Below, in pieces: positions 24,186 to 34,014 of a DNA stretch of 64,000 bases (position 1 is its first letter; each line of letters starts with the position of its first letter). A program made the position numbers and the translations under genes. Below the pieces are notes generated by a model. That model made no database searches, was not told the origin of the DNA, and saw nothing but the letters and a program-made list of their open reading frames with translations. The DNA comes from Brachionus koreanus (lineage: Eukaryota; Rotifera; Eurotatoria; Ploima; Brachionidae): contig PJRA01000263.1 in assembly GCA_016987375.1 (NCBI GenBank), positions 2,506,982-2,570,981 of the forward strand, written 5' to 3'.

Positions 24186-25034
24186 ATAAACAAAATCCGT
24201 TCCTAAATATTATTGTATTTATTAAAATTGAAGCGTTTAATTTGTTACATTTTATTAAAAAGTAGAACCATTGTATGCTTTTTATGTATGTGGTCCCAGT
24301 TCTTTTAGAGCTTTTCTGCTTTTCTACAGCAGTCAAATTGGGAAGCGTATAATTGCTATTAAAATCTTGTTTTGAAAGCTCGATGATAATTTTGTTTTTC
24401 GTTATCTTATCCGACGAATAATTTCTTTTTTTTTGTTAGTAAATTAAATAAAGAAAAAAATGATTTGAAACTTATTTTCTTTGTTTTGCTTTCAAAATTT
24501 GAAATTTTATTTTTATATAAATATTTTTAAAAAAATAAAATCTAGTTTAATTAATTGAATTGAAACATTTTGTTTATTTTTTTTCAATTTAGAACGAATC
24601 TCCCTAATGCAAAAATTAAATTACATTATTTTTTTCAATTTTTAAATTGTTATCAAAAAAAAGTAACTTAAACTAATTTTAGTGAATGGTTAATTTTAAA
24701 TATATAATAGATTAATATTAACAAAACAAAAAATTATTATATTTTTATTTTTTTTAGATGATGGTAAAAACTAGACTTTGTTAAAAAAAGAAATAAAATT
24801 AAAAGTCCGGATTGGACTTGGCTTGAAACTTGTGACTTTTAAACAACTCTGTTTCCTATCCTTTGTTTGGAATGACCCATACTTTGAGTCATCTATTTCA
24901 TAGATTTAAAAGCTAGTTTGATCTATCAATTTGAATAGAATTTTATTCTGATTAAAGTGAATTATGGTGCATTCTCTATCCGACACTATTCTTAATACTG
25001 TTTGACTATGCCGTGAAGAAAATAACTATCATTG
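24186..25034. other. Intergenic stretch
   Basis: 3' flank of the EVI5-like gene followed by AT-rich DNA. Around 24830-24851 there is a GTGACTTTTAAACAACTCTG-like patch that recurs near 25428 and 51870. Nothing else supported. Confidence 0.45.
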
Positions 25035-25314
25035 CAAGGGGTATACAATGGGGATTAATAAAAAAGCTTGAAGACTAAGCTTTTGCGGATGATCTGGGCT
25101 AGTATCTAGAAGCATCATCAGTACAACGATACCAAAAAACCTCTTCAATGCAAGGGCGACGCAAATTAGGAAGACAAGCTGTAACATTGAGGTCAACAAT
25201 GACCAAAGAGCTAATTGAAATGGGAATGACATGTGGAGAAGCAAGGGTAAAAGCAAAAGATCGATTTAGTGTGGAAATCAAAAGTAATGAAAGTATGCTT
25301 CCAAGGAGTGATTA
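25035..25314 (+). pseudogene. LINE reverse transcriptase fragment
   Basis: Plus-strand reading gives GIQWGLIKKLED, a stop, AFADDL (the catalytic FADD box), another stop, then a basic RRKLGRQAVTLRSTMTKEL and GMTCGEARVKAKDR. This is the order found at the C-terminus of non-LTR retrotransposon polyproteins. About 75 residues of the usual intervening RT sequence are missing. A dead fragment, in the opposite orientation to the 13-14 kb LINE. Confidence 0.7.
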
Positions 25315-25677
25315 AGGAATAAAAATGAGTTATAATTTGCTCTTGTTTCATGTTTTTTCAAGATTAATGATCAAAAAATAGTTTTAACTTATTTTTTTGT
25401 GACTTAGACTTAAAACTGTGAATTATAAACAACTCTGATATGAACGATATAGGCTTTGAGGTGCCTTGTTCAAATAGGTGCAGTAGTAATAAAATTTATG
25501 ATTATTTATTGTTTATGCCATATGTATGCAATATTTAAATATATATACAATCATTTACATATAACCGGTGGCGACGGTCATGATGTAGATGATGAGTCGC
25601 ACACTCAACACACTATATTTACAGTCTTCAGCTTATCAGCTGATGCACAAGGATAAGGAATAATTATAATTGTCACT

Positions 25678-25934
25678 TGTTTTATCTCAATAAAACCAAA
25701 GATTCTCTTTGTTTTAAATTTTATTCATCCAAAAAATAAATATAAAATTATCACAATCAAAAAATAAAGTTTAAATACAAGATTTAGTTGTTTGCTCTTT
25801 GGAACGCACCCAAGTCTAAAATAAGATGTTTGTTGTTTCAAATGTTGCAAACAATCTAAAAGTCTAACAATCAAGTTAATTAAATAATACAAGCAAACTA
25901 GTTAACTAAATACTAAATAAGCTAGGATACTACA
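25678..25934 (-). repeat. 3' LTR
   Basis: 257 bp, TG...CA ends (on the plus strand TGTTTTATCTC...ATACTACA). The minus-strand element has its downstream LTR here. The element-internal neighbour 25935-25950 reads AAGGCGGGGTAGA on the minus strand and is the likely polypurine tract. Confidence 0.95.
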
Positions 25935-25996
25935 TCTACCCCGCCTTATTTTAAAAGATTCTATATATTTTTTTTTTTTAAAATAACCTAAATAAT

Positions 25997-26728
25997 CTAA
26001 ACATAACTTTTCCTATCATTATTTAATTCCAATCTATCTATTTGACCTCGCCCAACTCTTCTTAATCTCCGTGGACCTATTCCACTCGGACCTTCTTGTT
26101 GTATAGCTTTTTCTCTCATCTTTGAATCATTCGAACTACTATCCATTGAACAACCAAAATCTAATTTCTTAAAATTAGACGAATTTCTAGTTACTTGATC
26201 TCCGGAACTAGACTCAGCTGTAACCATATTTCCCTTAACCTGAACAATCTTCCATGGTTCAGTGTCTCGAACTGGTTCTTTTTTATCATATACTTTGCCT
26301 TTCGGTTTCCGATATAACACTAAATCGTCCTTGACTAATGTGCTGAATTTACTTTTATTTCTCTTGTCAGCGTAATTTTTCATCGTTTCTTTTGCTTGTG
26401 TGTCTCTGTCCCTTACTTCCTTGTCTAAACCCGAGTCCATTTTTGCACTGGTATTGATTTTAGACAATCGACTGGTATTACAAAATCTGAAAATTAGCCT
26501 AGCCGGTGCTACCCCAGTTGTAGAATGTGGTGTTGATCTATATGTACCCAAAAATGTATTTAGTTCTTTCTTCCAACTTAACCCATTTACTGCCGCATTT
26601 CTCATGACCTTTGTCAGATTTCGATTAAATTGTTCCACTTCCCCATTTGCTCTAGGCCAGTATGGTGTAATCAATCTGTAAAACTTTGCAAAAATTCTCA
26701 AACTCCACTCCATTAAATGGTGGACCAT
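25997..26728 (-). pseudogene. pol: Gypsy integrase, C-terminal part
   Basis: Resumes with ITPYWPRANGEVEQFNR, which holds the third catalytic glutamate, then GTYRSTPHSTTG and a C-terminal DNA-binding region (LVKDDLVLYRKPKGKV). It ends with a basic tail rich in RRLRRVGRGQ. Separated from the upstream catalytic residues by the frame break near 26690. Confidence 0.88.
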
Positions 26729-27176
26729 TGTCTGTCTTTATCAACCATGGTATTCCAAAAGTTACCCATATTTGATGTAAAACAGGAATCACATATTTAG
26801 CTGCTATACTACTTAGCTCATCAGTTAGCGTAAATCTGGAATAATCACATATAATCACAATCAAATAAGAATTCGATGGTGTTGGGCCGTAAAAATCAAT
26901 AGACAAAACTTGCCACGGACCATCTGGTAACTCACTCATACGAAATGGTTCAAAATTATCTTTTGTACTATTTACTTGGCAGGCAAAACAACCCGTAATC
27001 TTCTGTTCTACTAAAGTATCTAATTTCGGAAACCAAACCATACTCCGAATCAACGATTTAGTCTTCGTAATGCCTTGGTGACCTTCATGTGCCAAGTCAA
27101 TTACCTTGTTAATCAAAGACTCAGGTAATACCAACACCTCACCACGCATTACTACACCTTGATTGGTCACGGTCAA
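26652..27176 (-). pseudogene. pol: Gypsy integrase, N-terminal part
   Basis: Continuation of pol in a shifted frame. It shows the HHCC zinc domain (HEGHQG ... CFACQ) and two of the three catalytic acids: SIDFYGPT and TDNGPPF. Another frame break near 26690-26700, in a run of T residues, separates it from the rest of integrase. The open frame starts at a TTG, not an ATG, as expected for a piece of a polyprotein. Confidence 0.88.
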
Positions 27177-29173
27177 TCATGAAACACATCATAACTGATC
27201 GATAATCTATTTTTCATATTTACCTTTAACCCTCTTATCCGTTTAATAAGCTCTTGTATAACTTTATCTTCCTTAGTGCACTCGATAACTTCTTCAATTG
27301 TGACCGATTTTGGGATGGATTGCTCAAAAATATAATTTACATAAAGCTCAACATTTTTATCTTGGCTAATTGCTTGCTCATACTCGACTGGCTTTCTTGA
27401 CAAATAATCAGCTGGGTTATCTTTTCCAGGGGTATGTACCACCTTAAAATCATATTCGTTCAACCTTATGGCCCATCGTTCAATACGAAGTGGTGTCTTT
27501 TTCCCAGTTCGCTTGAAAATAAATTCTAAAGCCTTGTTATCGGTCTTAATAATGAATACTCTTCCATATAAATATATATGAAATTTCTCACATCCCCAGA
27601 CGATAGCCAAACATTCTTTTTCAATTTGTGCATACCGCCTTTCAACATCTGTAAGAGATCTACCGGCATACGCAATAATTCTAATGTCTTCTGAATCTTT
27701 TGGATTTGTTTGCATCAAAATAGCCCCAAGACCGATCGGACTAGCATCTACCACCAAAACTGTTGTCCGTTCTACGTCAAAGTAACTCAAAATCGACCCT
27801 GTAGCTGCCTCCTTCAACATTTTCAGTGCCTTTTCTTGGTCCTCCGCCCATTTCCATCCTTCTCTACCTCTTAAAACTTTCCTCAATGGTTCAATGATCT
27901 CTGAATGGTTCTTTATAAATCTTGAGCAATAAGTACTTAGCCCTAGTAAACTTTGGACTTCTCCTGGTGAAGTTGGTTTAGATGCTTCCCTCAATGCCTT
28001 GGTCTTGTCCTCTGTTAATTTAATACCATCCGCAGAAAATTCTAATCCATAAAACTCGACTTTTGTTTTACAAATTTGGCACTTACGTAAATTTACGGTT
28101 AGATTTTTCTCATTTAGTCTCTTAAGAAGCTTATCTAGGCGGTTATTATGCTCTTCCTTGGTTTTTCCATGAACTAAAATATCATCCAAAGCATTTTTCA
28201 CCCCTTCCAATAAATCAACAACTTCAGTTTCAATCGCATGGTGAAAAATCTCTGGTGCTGCATTTATACCCTGTAATAACCGCTTGTACCTAAATATACC
28301 CATATGAGTGCTAAAAGTCGTAATGTACCGCGAAATTTTAGCCAAAGTCATTTGATGGTATCCATCTGCTAAATCAACAATTGAAAAATATTTCGAGCCA
28401 TTAATACCATAAATAAGATCTTCAATCGTCGGTAGCACATATCTAGTTCTCCTAATTGCTTTATTGGCGTGACTCGCGTCGACTACAAACCTTAACCTAT
28501 TGCCTGATTTTGGTACTAACATACACGGCAATAACCACTTAGTTGGACCCTCAGCTTTTTCAAAAACTCCATCCTCTAAACCTTTCTGAATGATCTCCTC
28601 CAATTTTCCTCTTAAATTAAACGGGATTCTGTCATGCTTCATGTAAACAGGTTTCACTGTTTCGTCTATATCCAATACAATTTCGAAATCTTTCATTTTT
28701 CCCAATTTGCCGCTAAATACCTCAGGATAACGCTTCATCCAATATTCCAAATCATCACCATGAATAATTTTCTCTTCTTTCGCCTCTAAATTGTTCACAA
28801 ATCTGACAAGACCCAAATCAGTTGAAGAATGATACCCTAGAAGACACCTTTCCGCTCCCACTGTCACTACCACTCTTGTCTCAATCATCTTGTTGCCATG
28901 ACTAATCTTGCACAAGAACTCACCTTTAAAATTCAAAGGACTCTTATTCTGAAAACCATACACACGATTATTGACACTCTCTAATTTCGGCTTGTTTTTA
29001 AACTTCTCAAAAGTCGGCTCATCGATAATGTTCAAACTACAACCAGTGTCTATCAACATTCTAACTTGTACTTTCTCATCTACAAAATTTATAACTGCAG
29101 TTGGTAATTCCAGTTTATCTTCTCCAACTGAATAAACATAACCATCATTACGATTATCATCATCCATAGTCAC
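27173..29173 (-). pseudogene. pol: Gypsy pol: protease, reverse transcriptase, RNase H
   Basis: About 666 codons, overlapping the end of gag in the -1 frame (GTG at 29173, first ATG at 29167). Aspartic protease MLIDTGCS lies near residue 42. RT follows with FVVDASHAN, FSIVDLADGYHQMTL and the catalytic ALDDILVHG, then RNase H with VVDASPIGLGAIL, EKECLAIVWGCEKF and IKTDNKAL. The frame ends early at 27173 and integrase resumes in another frame at once, so a small deletion or insertion broke pol here. Confidence 0.9.
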
Positions 29174-29940
29174 ACATCCAACTCTATATTTCTTATCACT
29201 TCGCTTGGTTTAGAATTCGCCTTTGATTTACATACTATACTGAAGTGATTAAATTTTAAACATTTATTACACTTCTATCCTTTTGCCGGACAGTTTGATG
29301 GTCCAGGCTTGTGACTTTTTCCACAGTAGCCACAATTTTTTACGTTGCCCTCTCTCTCAAATCTTCTTGAACCAACTGCTCCAACCGTTTTAACCTTTTC
29401 TTCAATAATCGCACTCGAATGACTCTTTGCCAGTTCCATGTTCCGTCCATTCTTAACTAGCTCATCTAAAGTCATTTCAGCATCATTTAATGCTTGAATT
29501 CGCAAAATCTCTGAACAACAACCCTGTATTATTCTTGACTTTATCTCTGAATTCGGCTCTGTATACCCACAATTCTTTACCAACACTCTAAGCCTATTAA
29601 CAAATGCGTCAAATGGTTCATTTCTTGCCTGATTGGCTTGAGAAAACACAAACTTCTCGTATTCAATATTTACTTTTTCTACGAAAAATTTGTCTAATTC
29701 CGTCATCACGTCTTCATATGTGTGATCTGGCTTAGCCACAGACTGGTACAAATCAAATACTTTCTCTCCAACGTGGTGTAACAGAGACGCCAATTTTACT
29801 TCGGGGGTTATCTCTGAAAATTTCTTAGAGGTCTTCGCGACCATGTAATTTTCAAATCTAGCTTTGTACTTTTTCCATCGTACTCCAATCGTTAATACTT
29901 CAAAATCAGGATCAAAATATCCAAAACCTCCCTCAGCCAT
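29170..29940 (-). pseudogene. gag: Gypsy gag, interrupted by an in-frame TAG
   Basis: Starts MAEGGFGYFDPD at 29940 and runs 221 codons through a capsid-like helical region (FDLYQSVAKPDHTYEDVM, FDAFVNRLRVLVKNCGY) to a first zinc knuckle-like C-x2-C-x3-H-x6-C. A TAG at 29275-29277 then stops the frame. Directly after it the same frame continues 34 codons with a second canonical knuckle, C-x2-C-x4-H-x4-C, before a natural TGA at 29170. The stop therefore splits the two nucleocapsid fingers. Pol begins in the -1 frame at the gag terminus, as expected for frameshift expression. Confidence 0.88.
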
Positions 29941-29947
29941 TGTTTAA

Positions 29948-29960
29948 GCTCACTGCGCCA
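29948..29960 (-). promoter_or_regulatory. Putative primer binding site of the Gypsy element
   Basis: Two bases inside the 5' LTR the minus strand reads TGGCGCAGTGAGC, starting with TGG as needed to pair with a tRNA 3' CCA end. I cannot name the tRNA. The gag start codon follows only 7 nt later, so the leader is very short. Confidence 0.6.
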
Positions 29961-29962
29961 GA

Positions 29963-30219
29963 TGTTATATCTCAATAAAACCAAAGATTCTCTTTGTTTT
30001 AAATTTTATTCGTCCAAAAAATAAATATAAAATTATCACAATCAAAAAATAAAGTTTAAATACAAGATTTAGTTGTTTGCTCTTTGGAACGCACCCAAGT
30101 CTAAAATAAGATGTTTGTTGTTTCAAATGTTGCAAACAATCTAAAAGTCTAACAATCAAGTTAATTAAATAATACAAGCAAACTAGTTAACTAAATACTA
30201 AATAAGCTAGGATACTACA
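29963..30219 (-). repeat. 5' LTR
   Basis: 257 bp, same ends as the other LTR; two differences seen (TGTTATA against TGTTTTA at the plus-strand start, and ATTCGTCC against ATTCATCC). Confidence 0.95.
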
Positions 30220-30225
30220 GTCACT

Positions 30226-31293
30226 TAACTCAGATATGAGACGCTTAGCAATGCTGAAAAAAAAGATTTAATACCCAAATTACATCTTACCTTATTTATA
30301 AACCTGTGTTATCAGCACGAGTATACAGGTTTGAGAAGTAATTCCATTCTTAAAACTTACTTTTAAAAAGCCTTTAGACAATAAATATTAAATTCACTTT
30401 ATCTTTTAACAGTTGGTAGGAGCCATAAAATAATTTTTTTTGAATGCCAGTAATCTCAGAAGATTACTTCGAAAAACTGAGTGTACAGGATCTGATATGC
30501 TTGATTAAAATACAAAATTGATCTTTCAAAGATTGAATGACGAAGGCGAAATGGTAAATTGTACATGAACCGAACAAATGGAAAAGCTTCAAAATTCTAA
30601 GAATTTTGGAAATCCTAAAAAAATTGATATAGTGATTTTTACCAAAGCATGAAGCAATAGCCGTCATGAAAATAATAATAAAAAAAGATAAAAATTTTGG
30701 GGAGAATATAAAATCAGAACATAGTGAAAAGTATTAAAAAAGTACAATTCAGGATATACCTGCTTTTTCAAAAAAATTAATTAATAAGGATCACTTGAAT
30801 TTTACCATGCATTTTTTAATTTCTTTAACGATAGTAAAAAATTTTCTGAAATAAAATTATAAAATAATATCATTTCTTTTTATCTTTTATTTCTATCTGC
30901 GATCCAACCAGAACAGTTTTGGTAGAAAAAAAATAAATCCACATCTAAACTCTTATAAAATATTTTTTATTTGCTTTAGTCAGTAAAAATAAAACCAGCC
31001 CACTATTGTCGACTCCCATCACTATTTAAAAAATTTATTTATTTGCAACCCTGAAACCGGTTAATTTTCAGAGAGGGCTAAGATCGAAAAAAAAAAAAGA
31101 AATTAACTTCAAATTCTGATGAAAACATAATGAAATTATAGACAATAGCAAACAAGATCGACAAGGTGAATTATTAAATCGTCAATATCAATTATCATTA
31201 TAATTAAATTAACAGATAAATTTTTTTGTAATATCAATTTATTTAAATGAAATTCAAATAAAATTTTTTAACTTTTTATAAAATCTTTTTTCT
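30226..31293. other. Intergenic stretch
   Basis: AT-rich DNA between the retrotransposon and the 3' end of the channel gene. A hairpin AACCTGTG...ACAGGTT lies near 30301-30333. The CCCATCACTATTTAAAAA patch near 31015 resembles one in the 1.8-kb foldback element. No gene supported. Confidence 0.45.
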
Positions 31294-32778
31294 CTAAGTT
31301 TTAGTAAAAAAGACTTTTGTTTTATTTGTTTTACATTTTAAAAATATTATCTGCAAAAATAAATCTATAAATTCTACAAAGCTTAGAAAACTAATTCCCA
31401 AAAATAGACCAAGAGTTCCGCCAATGCTTCCAACTAAACCGTCCCAGCTTATGCTTCTATTTTCAGTAATTTCAGTTTGTTTCAAATGTTCATAGAAAAT
31501 ATTTAATGATAAAATATTTTCGCGTAATTCTTCAATAGTAACATTAGTTCTGTTCTGAAACAAATCTTTTACTTTTTCTGTTTCAAGTAAATCTTTTCCA
31601 TAAGAAACAGATGGATACCGACTTGTCGATTTTGAAATTGAAAAACTAATTGCCTCACATTCTAATGGACATACAGATTTAATTCTCCTTTTATAACCTG
31701 AATTAATTAATTGCTGAGATACTCTTAAGCTACAACTGAGCTCTTCAAAATTATCACAGGGATTATTATTTTCTAAAATGTGATTCGAAGTCACTCCATC
31801 GCATTGGCATATTCTATAGATTTCTGATTGAATATAAGCTGAAAAGCAGTCATTTTGACGATAAGTTAAATTAGATCTAAAAACCTTTTTGTAATATTCT
31901 GAATCAAATGAACCAATTGAGTCCAAATTATCAACACATTCACTATAGGGTTGTGGCATTAGTTTTCTTTCTATCCGTTCCAGAACTAAATTTGTCCTAA
32001 AGCCAGGTGCCAAGTCAACCCCTTCGCCAAATGTGGGCTTTATAGAATTATCATCAATGTAAACATGAGCTCCAGTCATTATGCTGAGTGTATTTCTTTT
32101 TTCAGGTATGCCTACATACAATTCAATCACAAGACCATTATATTTGCCTGGTTGATTCGAATACTTTAAATTTTTTTCTACTAAATTTTGTTCTGAATTG
32201 AAGCGATAACAATTTCCATAGTCTGAATCATAATACCAAATCCAATCATTTTCATTACATGGACGCAAATTGAATAAACAACTGATAAGTACTTTATTAA
32301 ATGGAATTGACAGTTTTTTTTTAAATTCATTTGGAGTTGATTTTGAAAAAATTGTTAAAAAATATTCAATTAAGTTGTAGTTGTAAAAAAATTTTGTAAA
32401 TTCGCCCGGATAATTTGGGTCCAGATTAGCTTCAGTGAATTCATTGAGATTGGTTTGGTTCAAAAAAGATCCAACATATTCCAGGGCTTGTTCACTTGAA
32501 AATGGATTTAAATTGCATAGAGTAATGGCAGGAAATTTAATTGAATCTTTTTCGATTACTCTAATTTTGGTGACCACATCAAAATTAAAAAAATTCATCA
32601 CATTTAAAGTTATTATTAAAAAACAGCCTGAAATAGAAGCTAAGAATAATATGATCCAAATTAATCGAATAGCTAGGTATTTTGTACGAAAAATGTTTGG
32701 AAATCCATGCATAGTTATGGACTCAGTCCATTCTTTAAACAATTCTAAAATGCTCATTTCACTATTTTCTCTTTTCAT
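31294..32778 (-). CDS. DEG/ENaC/ASIC family amiloride-sensitive cation channel subunit
   Basis: Intronless 494-aa frame. The N-terminal gating motif MHGFPNIF contains the conserved His-Gly; TM1 is about residues 37-58 (IWIILFLASISGCFLIITLNV). The extracellular start has FPAITLCNLNPF, the family's post-TM1 signature. A Cys-rich ectodomain follows (CFSAYIQSEIYRICQCDG, CPLECEAISFSISKS). TM2 begins near DGLVGSIGGTLGLFLGISFLS, which holds the G-x-S selectivity filter (GIS) and ends SFVEFIDLF. Subunits form trimeric sodium channels gated by protons, peptides or force. The sequence alone does not tell which ligand, although several invertebrate members are peptide-gated. Confidence 0.95.
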   Translation of the reverse strand: MKRENSEMSILELFKEWTESITMHGFPNIFRTKYLAIRLIWIILFLASISGCFLIITLNVMNFFNFDVVTKIRVIEKDSIKFPAITLCNLNPFSSEQALEYVGSFLNQTNLNEFTEANLDPNYPGEFTKFFYNYNLIEYFLTIFSKSTPNEFKKKLSIPFNKVLISCLFNLRPCNENDWIWYYDSDYGNCYRFNSEQNLVEKNLKYSNQPGKYNGLVIELYVGIPEKRNTLSIMTGAHVYIDDNSIKPTFGEGVDLAPGFRTNLVLERIERKLMPQPYSECVDNLDSIGSFDSEYYKKVFRSNLTYRQNDCFSAYIQSEIYRICQCDGVTSNHILENNNPCDNFEELSCSLRVSQQLINSGYKRRIKSVCPLECEAISFSISKSTSRYPSVSYGKDLLETEKVKDLFQNRTNVTIEELRENILSLNIFYEHLKQTEITENRSISWDGLVGSIGGTLGLFLGISFLSFVEFIDLFLQIIFLKCKTNKTKVFFTKT

Positions 32779-33178
32779 TTTTTTAATCGGGCAATTTTTG
32801 ATTTTTTTAAACTTTTTATAGTTTAAGTGATTGTTTTTTTAAGTTTAATAAACAACTTAATTAACAATTAATAAGTAATTTTTACGGGTAAGCAGCTAAA
32901 AAATATCGATTTTATTGAATGAATTCCGGAAATTATCAAACAAAGATTAATTATGTTTTATTTTGCCAGACTTTTAATCTTACGAAATAAGAATACTTAT
33001 TTGCTAATAACTATTTTAAAAAATGGAAACTTGTCACTGATGGAAATATTTAAAAGCAAAAATGTTCGTTTTTTAGTTTTATTTAACAATAAAAAAGTAA
33101 TTTTAAGGGATAAGCAGTTGAAATTATTGATTTAATTACATTTAGTAAGGAAACTATCATTTTTACTCTACCTACTTA
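32779..33178. other. Intergenic, channel gene upstream flank
   Basis: 5' flank of the channel gene (minus strand). AT-rich, no recognisable motif and no coding frame I trust. Confidence 0.4.
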
Positions 33179-34014
33179 GAATTTTAGGTTATACCTAAAA
33201 AGCGGAATGCGGAACGCGGAATGCGGAATTATTATGCGGAATTCCGCAAAGGTTTTTAGCATTTTATTCCGCAAAATGACCTACTAAAATGCGGAATTCC
33301 GCTTTTTAGTATTAATATTTTTTTTTGTGGAATTTTTTTGCGGAATATGCGGAATGAAACATTTTTTTTCTCAAAATCTACTTTATTATTTTAATATTTT
33401 TAATAAAATCATAATAAAGTTTAATTAAATGTAGTCTTACATACTTGGTCATATTTAGAACACGACCAAGACTTACTTTTACCTTTTCGATGATAAACGC
33501 TTACTTTAGCACATTTAAAATGATACCAATATTTGCAGTCGTCACATTCAATAGAATTATCCAAACAAAATTCTTGGCAAACTGGACACGTACAATGGTC
33601 GATTTTTTGGTCAATTAATTTTTGAATTTTTTTCCATGTATATTTCGAAAAAATAAAATTTATAGGGATAAATAAAAGGAGGTTCTTATTTTTAATTTTA
33701 TTTTCAATATTAATCTAACAAATTCTATGTTTCATTCCGCATATTTGAGTATGTAAGACTACATTTAATTAAACTTTATTATGATTTTATTAAAAATATT
33801 AAAATAATAAAGTAGATTTTGAGAAAAAAAATGTTTCATTCCGCATATTCCGCAAAAAAATTCCACAAAAAAAAATATTAATACTAAAAAGCGGAATTCC
33901 GCATTTTAGTAGGTCATTTTGCGGAATAAAATGCTAAAAACCTTTGCGGAATTCCGCATAATAATTCCGCATTCCGCGTTCCGCATTCCGCTTTTTAGGT
34001 ATAACCGAATTTTA
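33179..34014. mobile_element. DNA transposon with 259-bp perfect terminal inverted repeats
   Basis: Element 33187-34006 (820 bp). The arms 33187-33445 and 33748-34006 are identical in inverse over all 259 bases that I compared. An 8-bp direct duplication GAATTTTA flanks both ends (33179-33186, 34007-34014). Ends begin GGTTATACC. The arms are packed with GCGGAATTCCGC-like subterminal repeats, likely transposase binding sites. The 302-bp centre encodes a PHD-like finger on the minus strand but no transposase, so this is probably an internally deleted, non-autonomous derivative. An 8-bp duplication with long inverted repeats fits MULE- or hAT/P-like groups; superfamily not resolved. Confidence 0.9.
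33421..33714 (-). pseudogene. PHD-like zinc-finger reading frame inside the transposon
   Basis: An open frame of about 98 codons without an ATG, preceded by TTAG that could be a splice acceptor. It contains C-x2-C-x10-C-x2-C-x4-H-x2-C-x16-C (core: CPVCQEFC, ECDDCKYWYHFKC, WSCSKY), which is a PHD finger with seven of eight zinc ligands; the last Cys is Tyr, though a Cys follows five residues later. The end of the frame runs into the left arm. Presumably one exon of the parental element's protein. Confidence 0.6.

Larger units (their letters stand above)
25672..30225 (-). mobile_element. Gypsy-type LTR retrotransposon, nearly complete but disabled
   Basis: LTRs at 25678-25934 and 29963-30219 flank gag and pol on the minus strand. 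A 6-bp direct repeat GTCACT lies outside both LTRs (25672-25677 and 30220-30225) and marks the insertion. Gene order protease, RT, RNase H, integrase is Ty3/Gypsy order. No envelope frame is present. Gag has an amber stop and pol has two frameshifts, so this copy cannot make intact proteins, yet the LTRs differ at only two of 257 positions in my comparison, so the insertion is recent. Confidence 0.95.

Noticed and set aside
25456..25656. 66-codon frame upstream of the retrotransposon
   Set aside because: Hydrophobic then His/Asp-rich, no family match, no splice context; likely chance.
26400..26681. 93-codon plus-strand frame
   Set aside because: Antisense shadow of the Gypsy integrase.
30464..30667. 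67-codon minus-strand frame
   Set aside because: No domain, no conserved neighbour; considered chance in AT-rich DNA.
32435..32821. 128-codon plus-strand frame
   Set aside because: Antisense shadow of the DEG/ENaC channel N-terminus.
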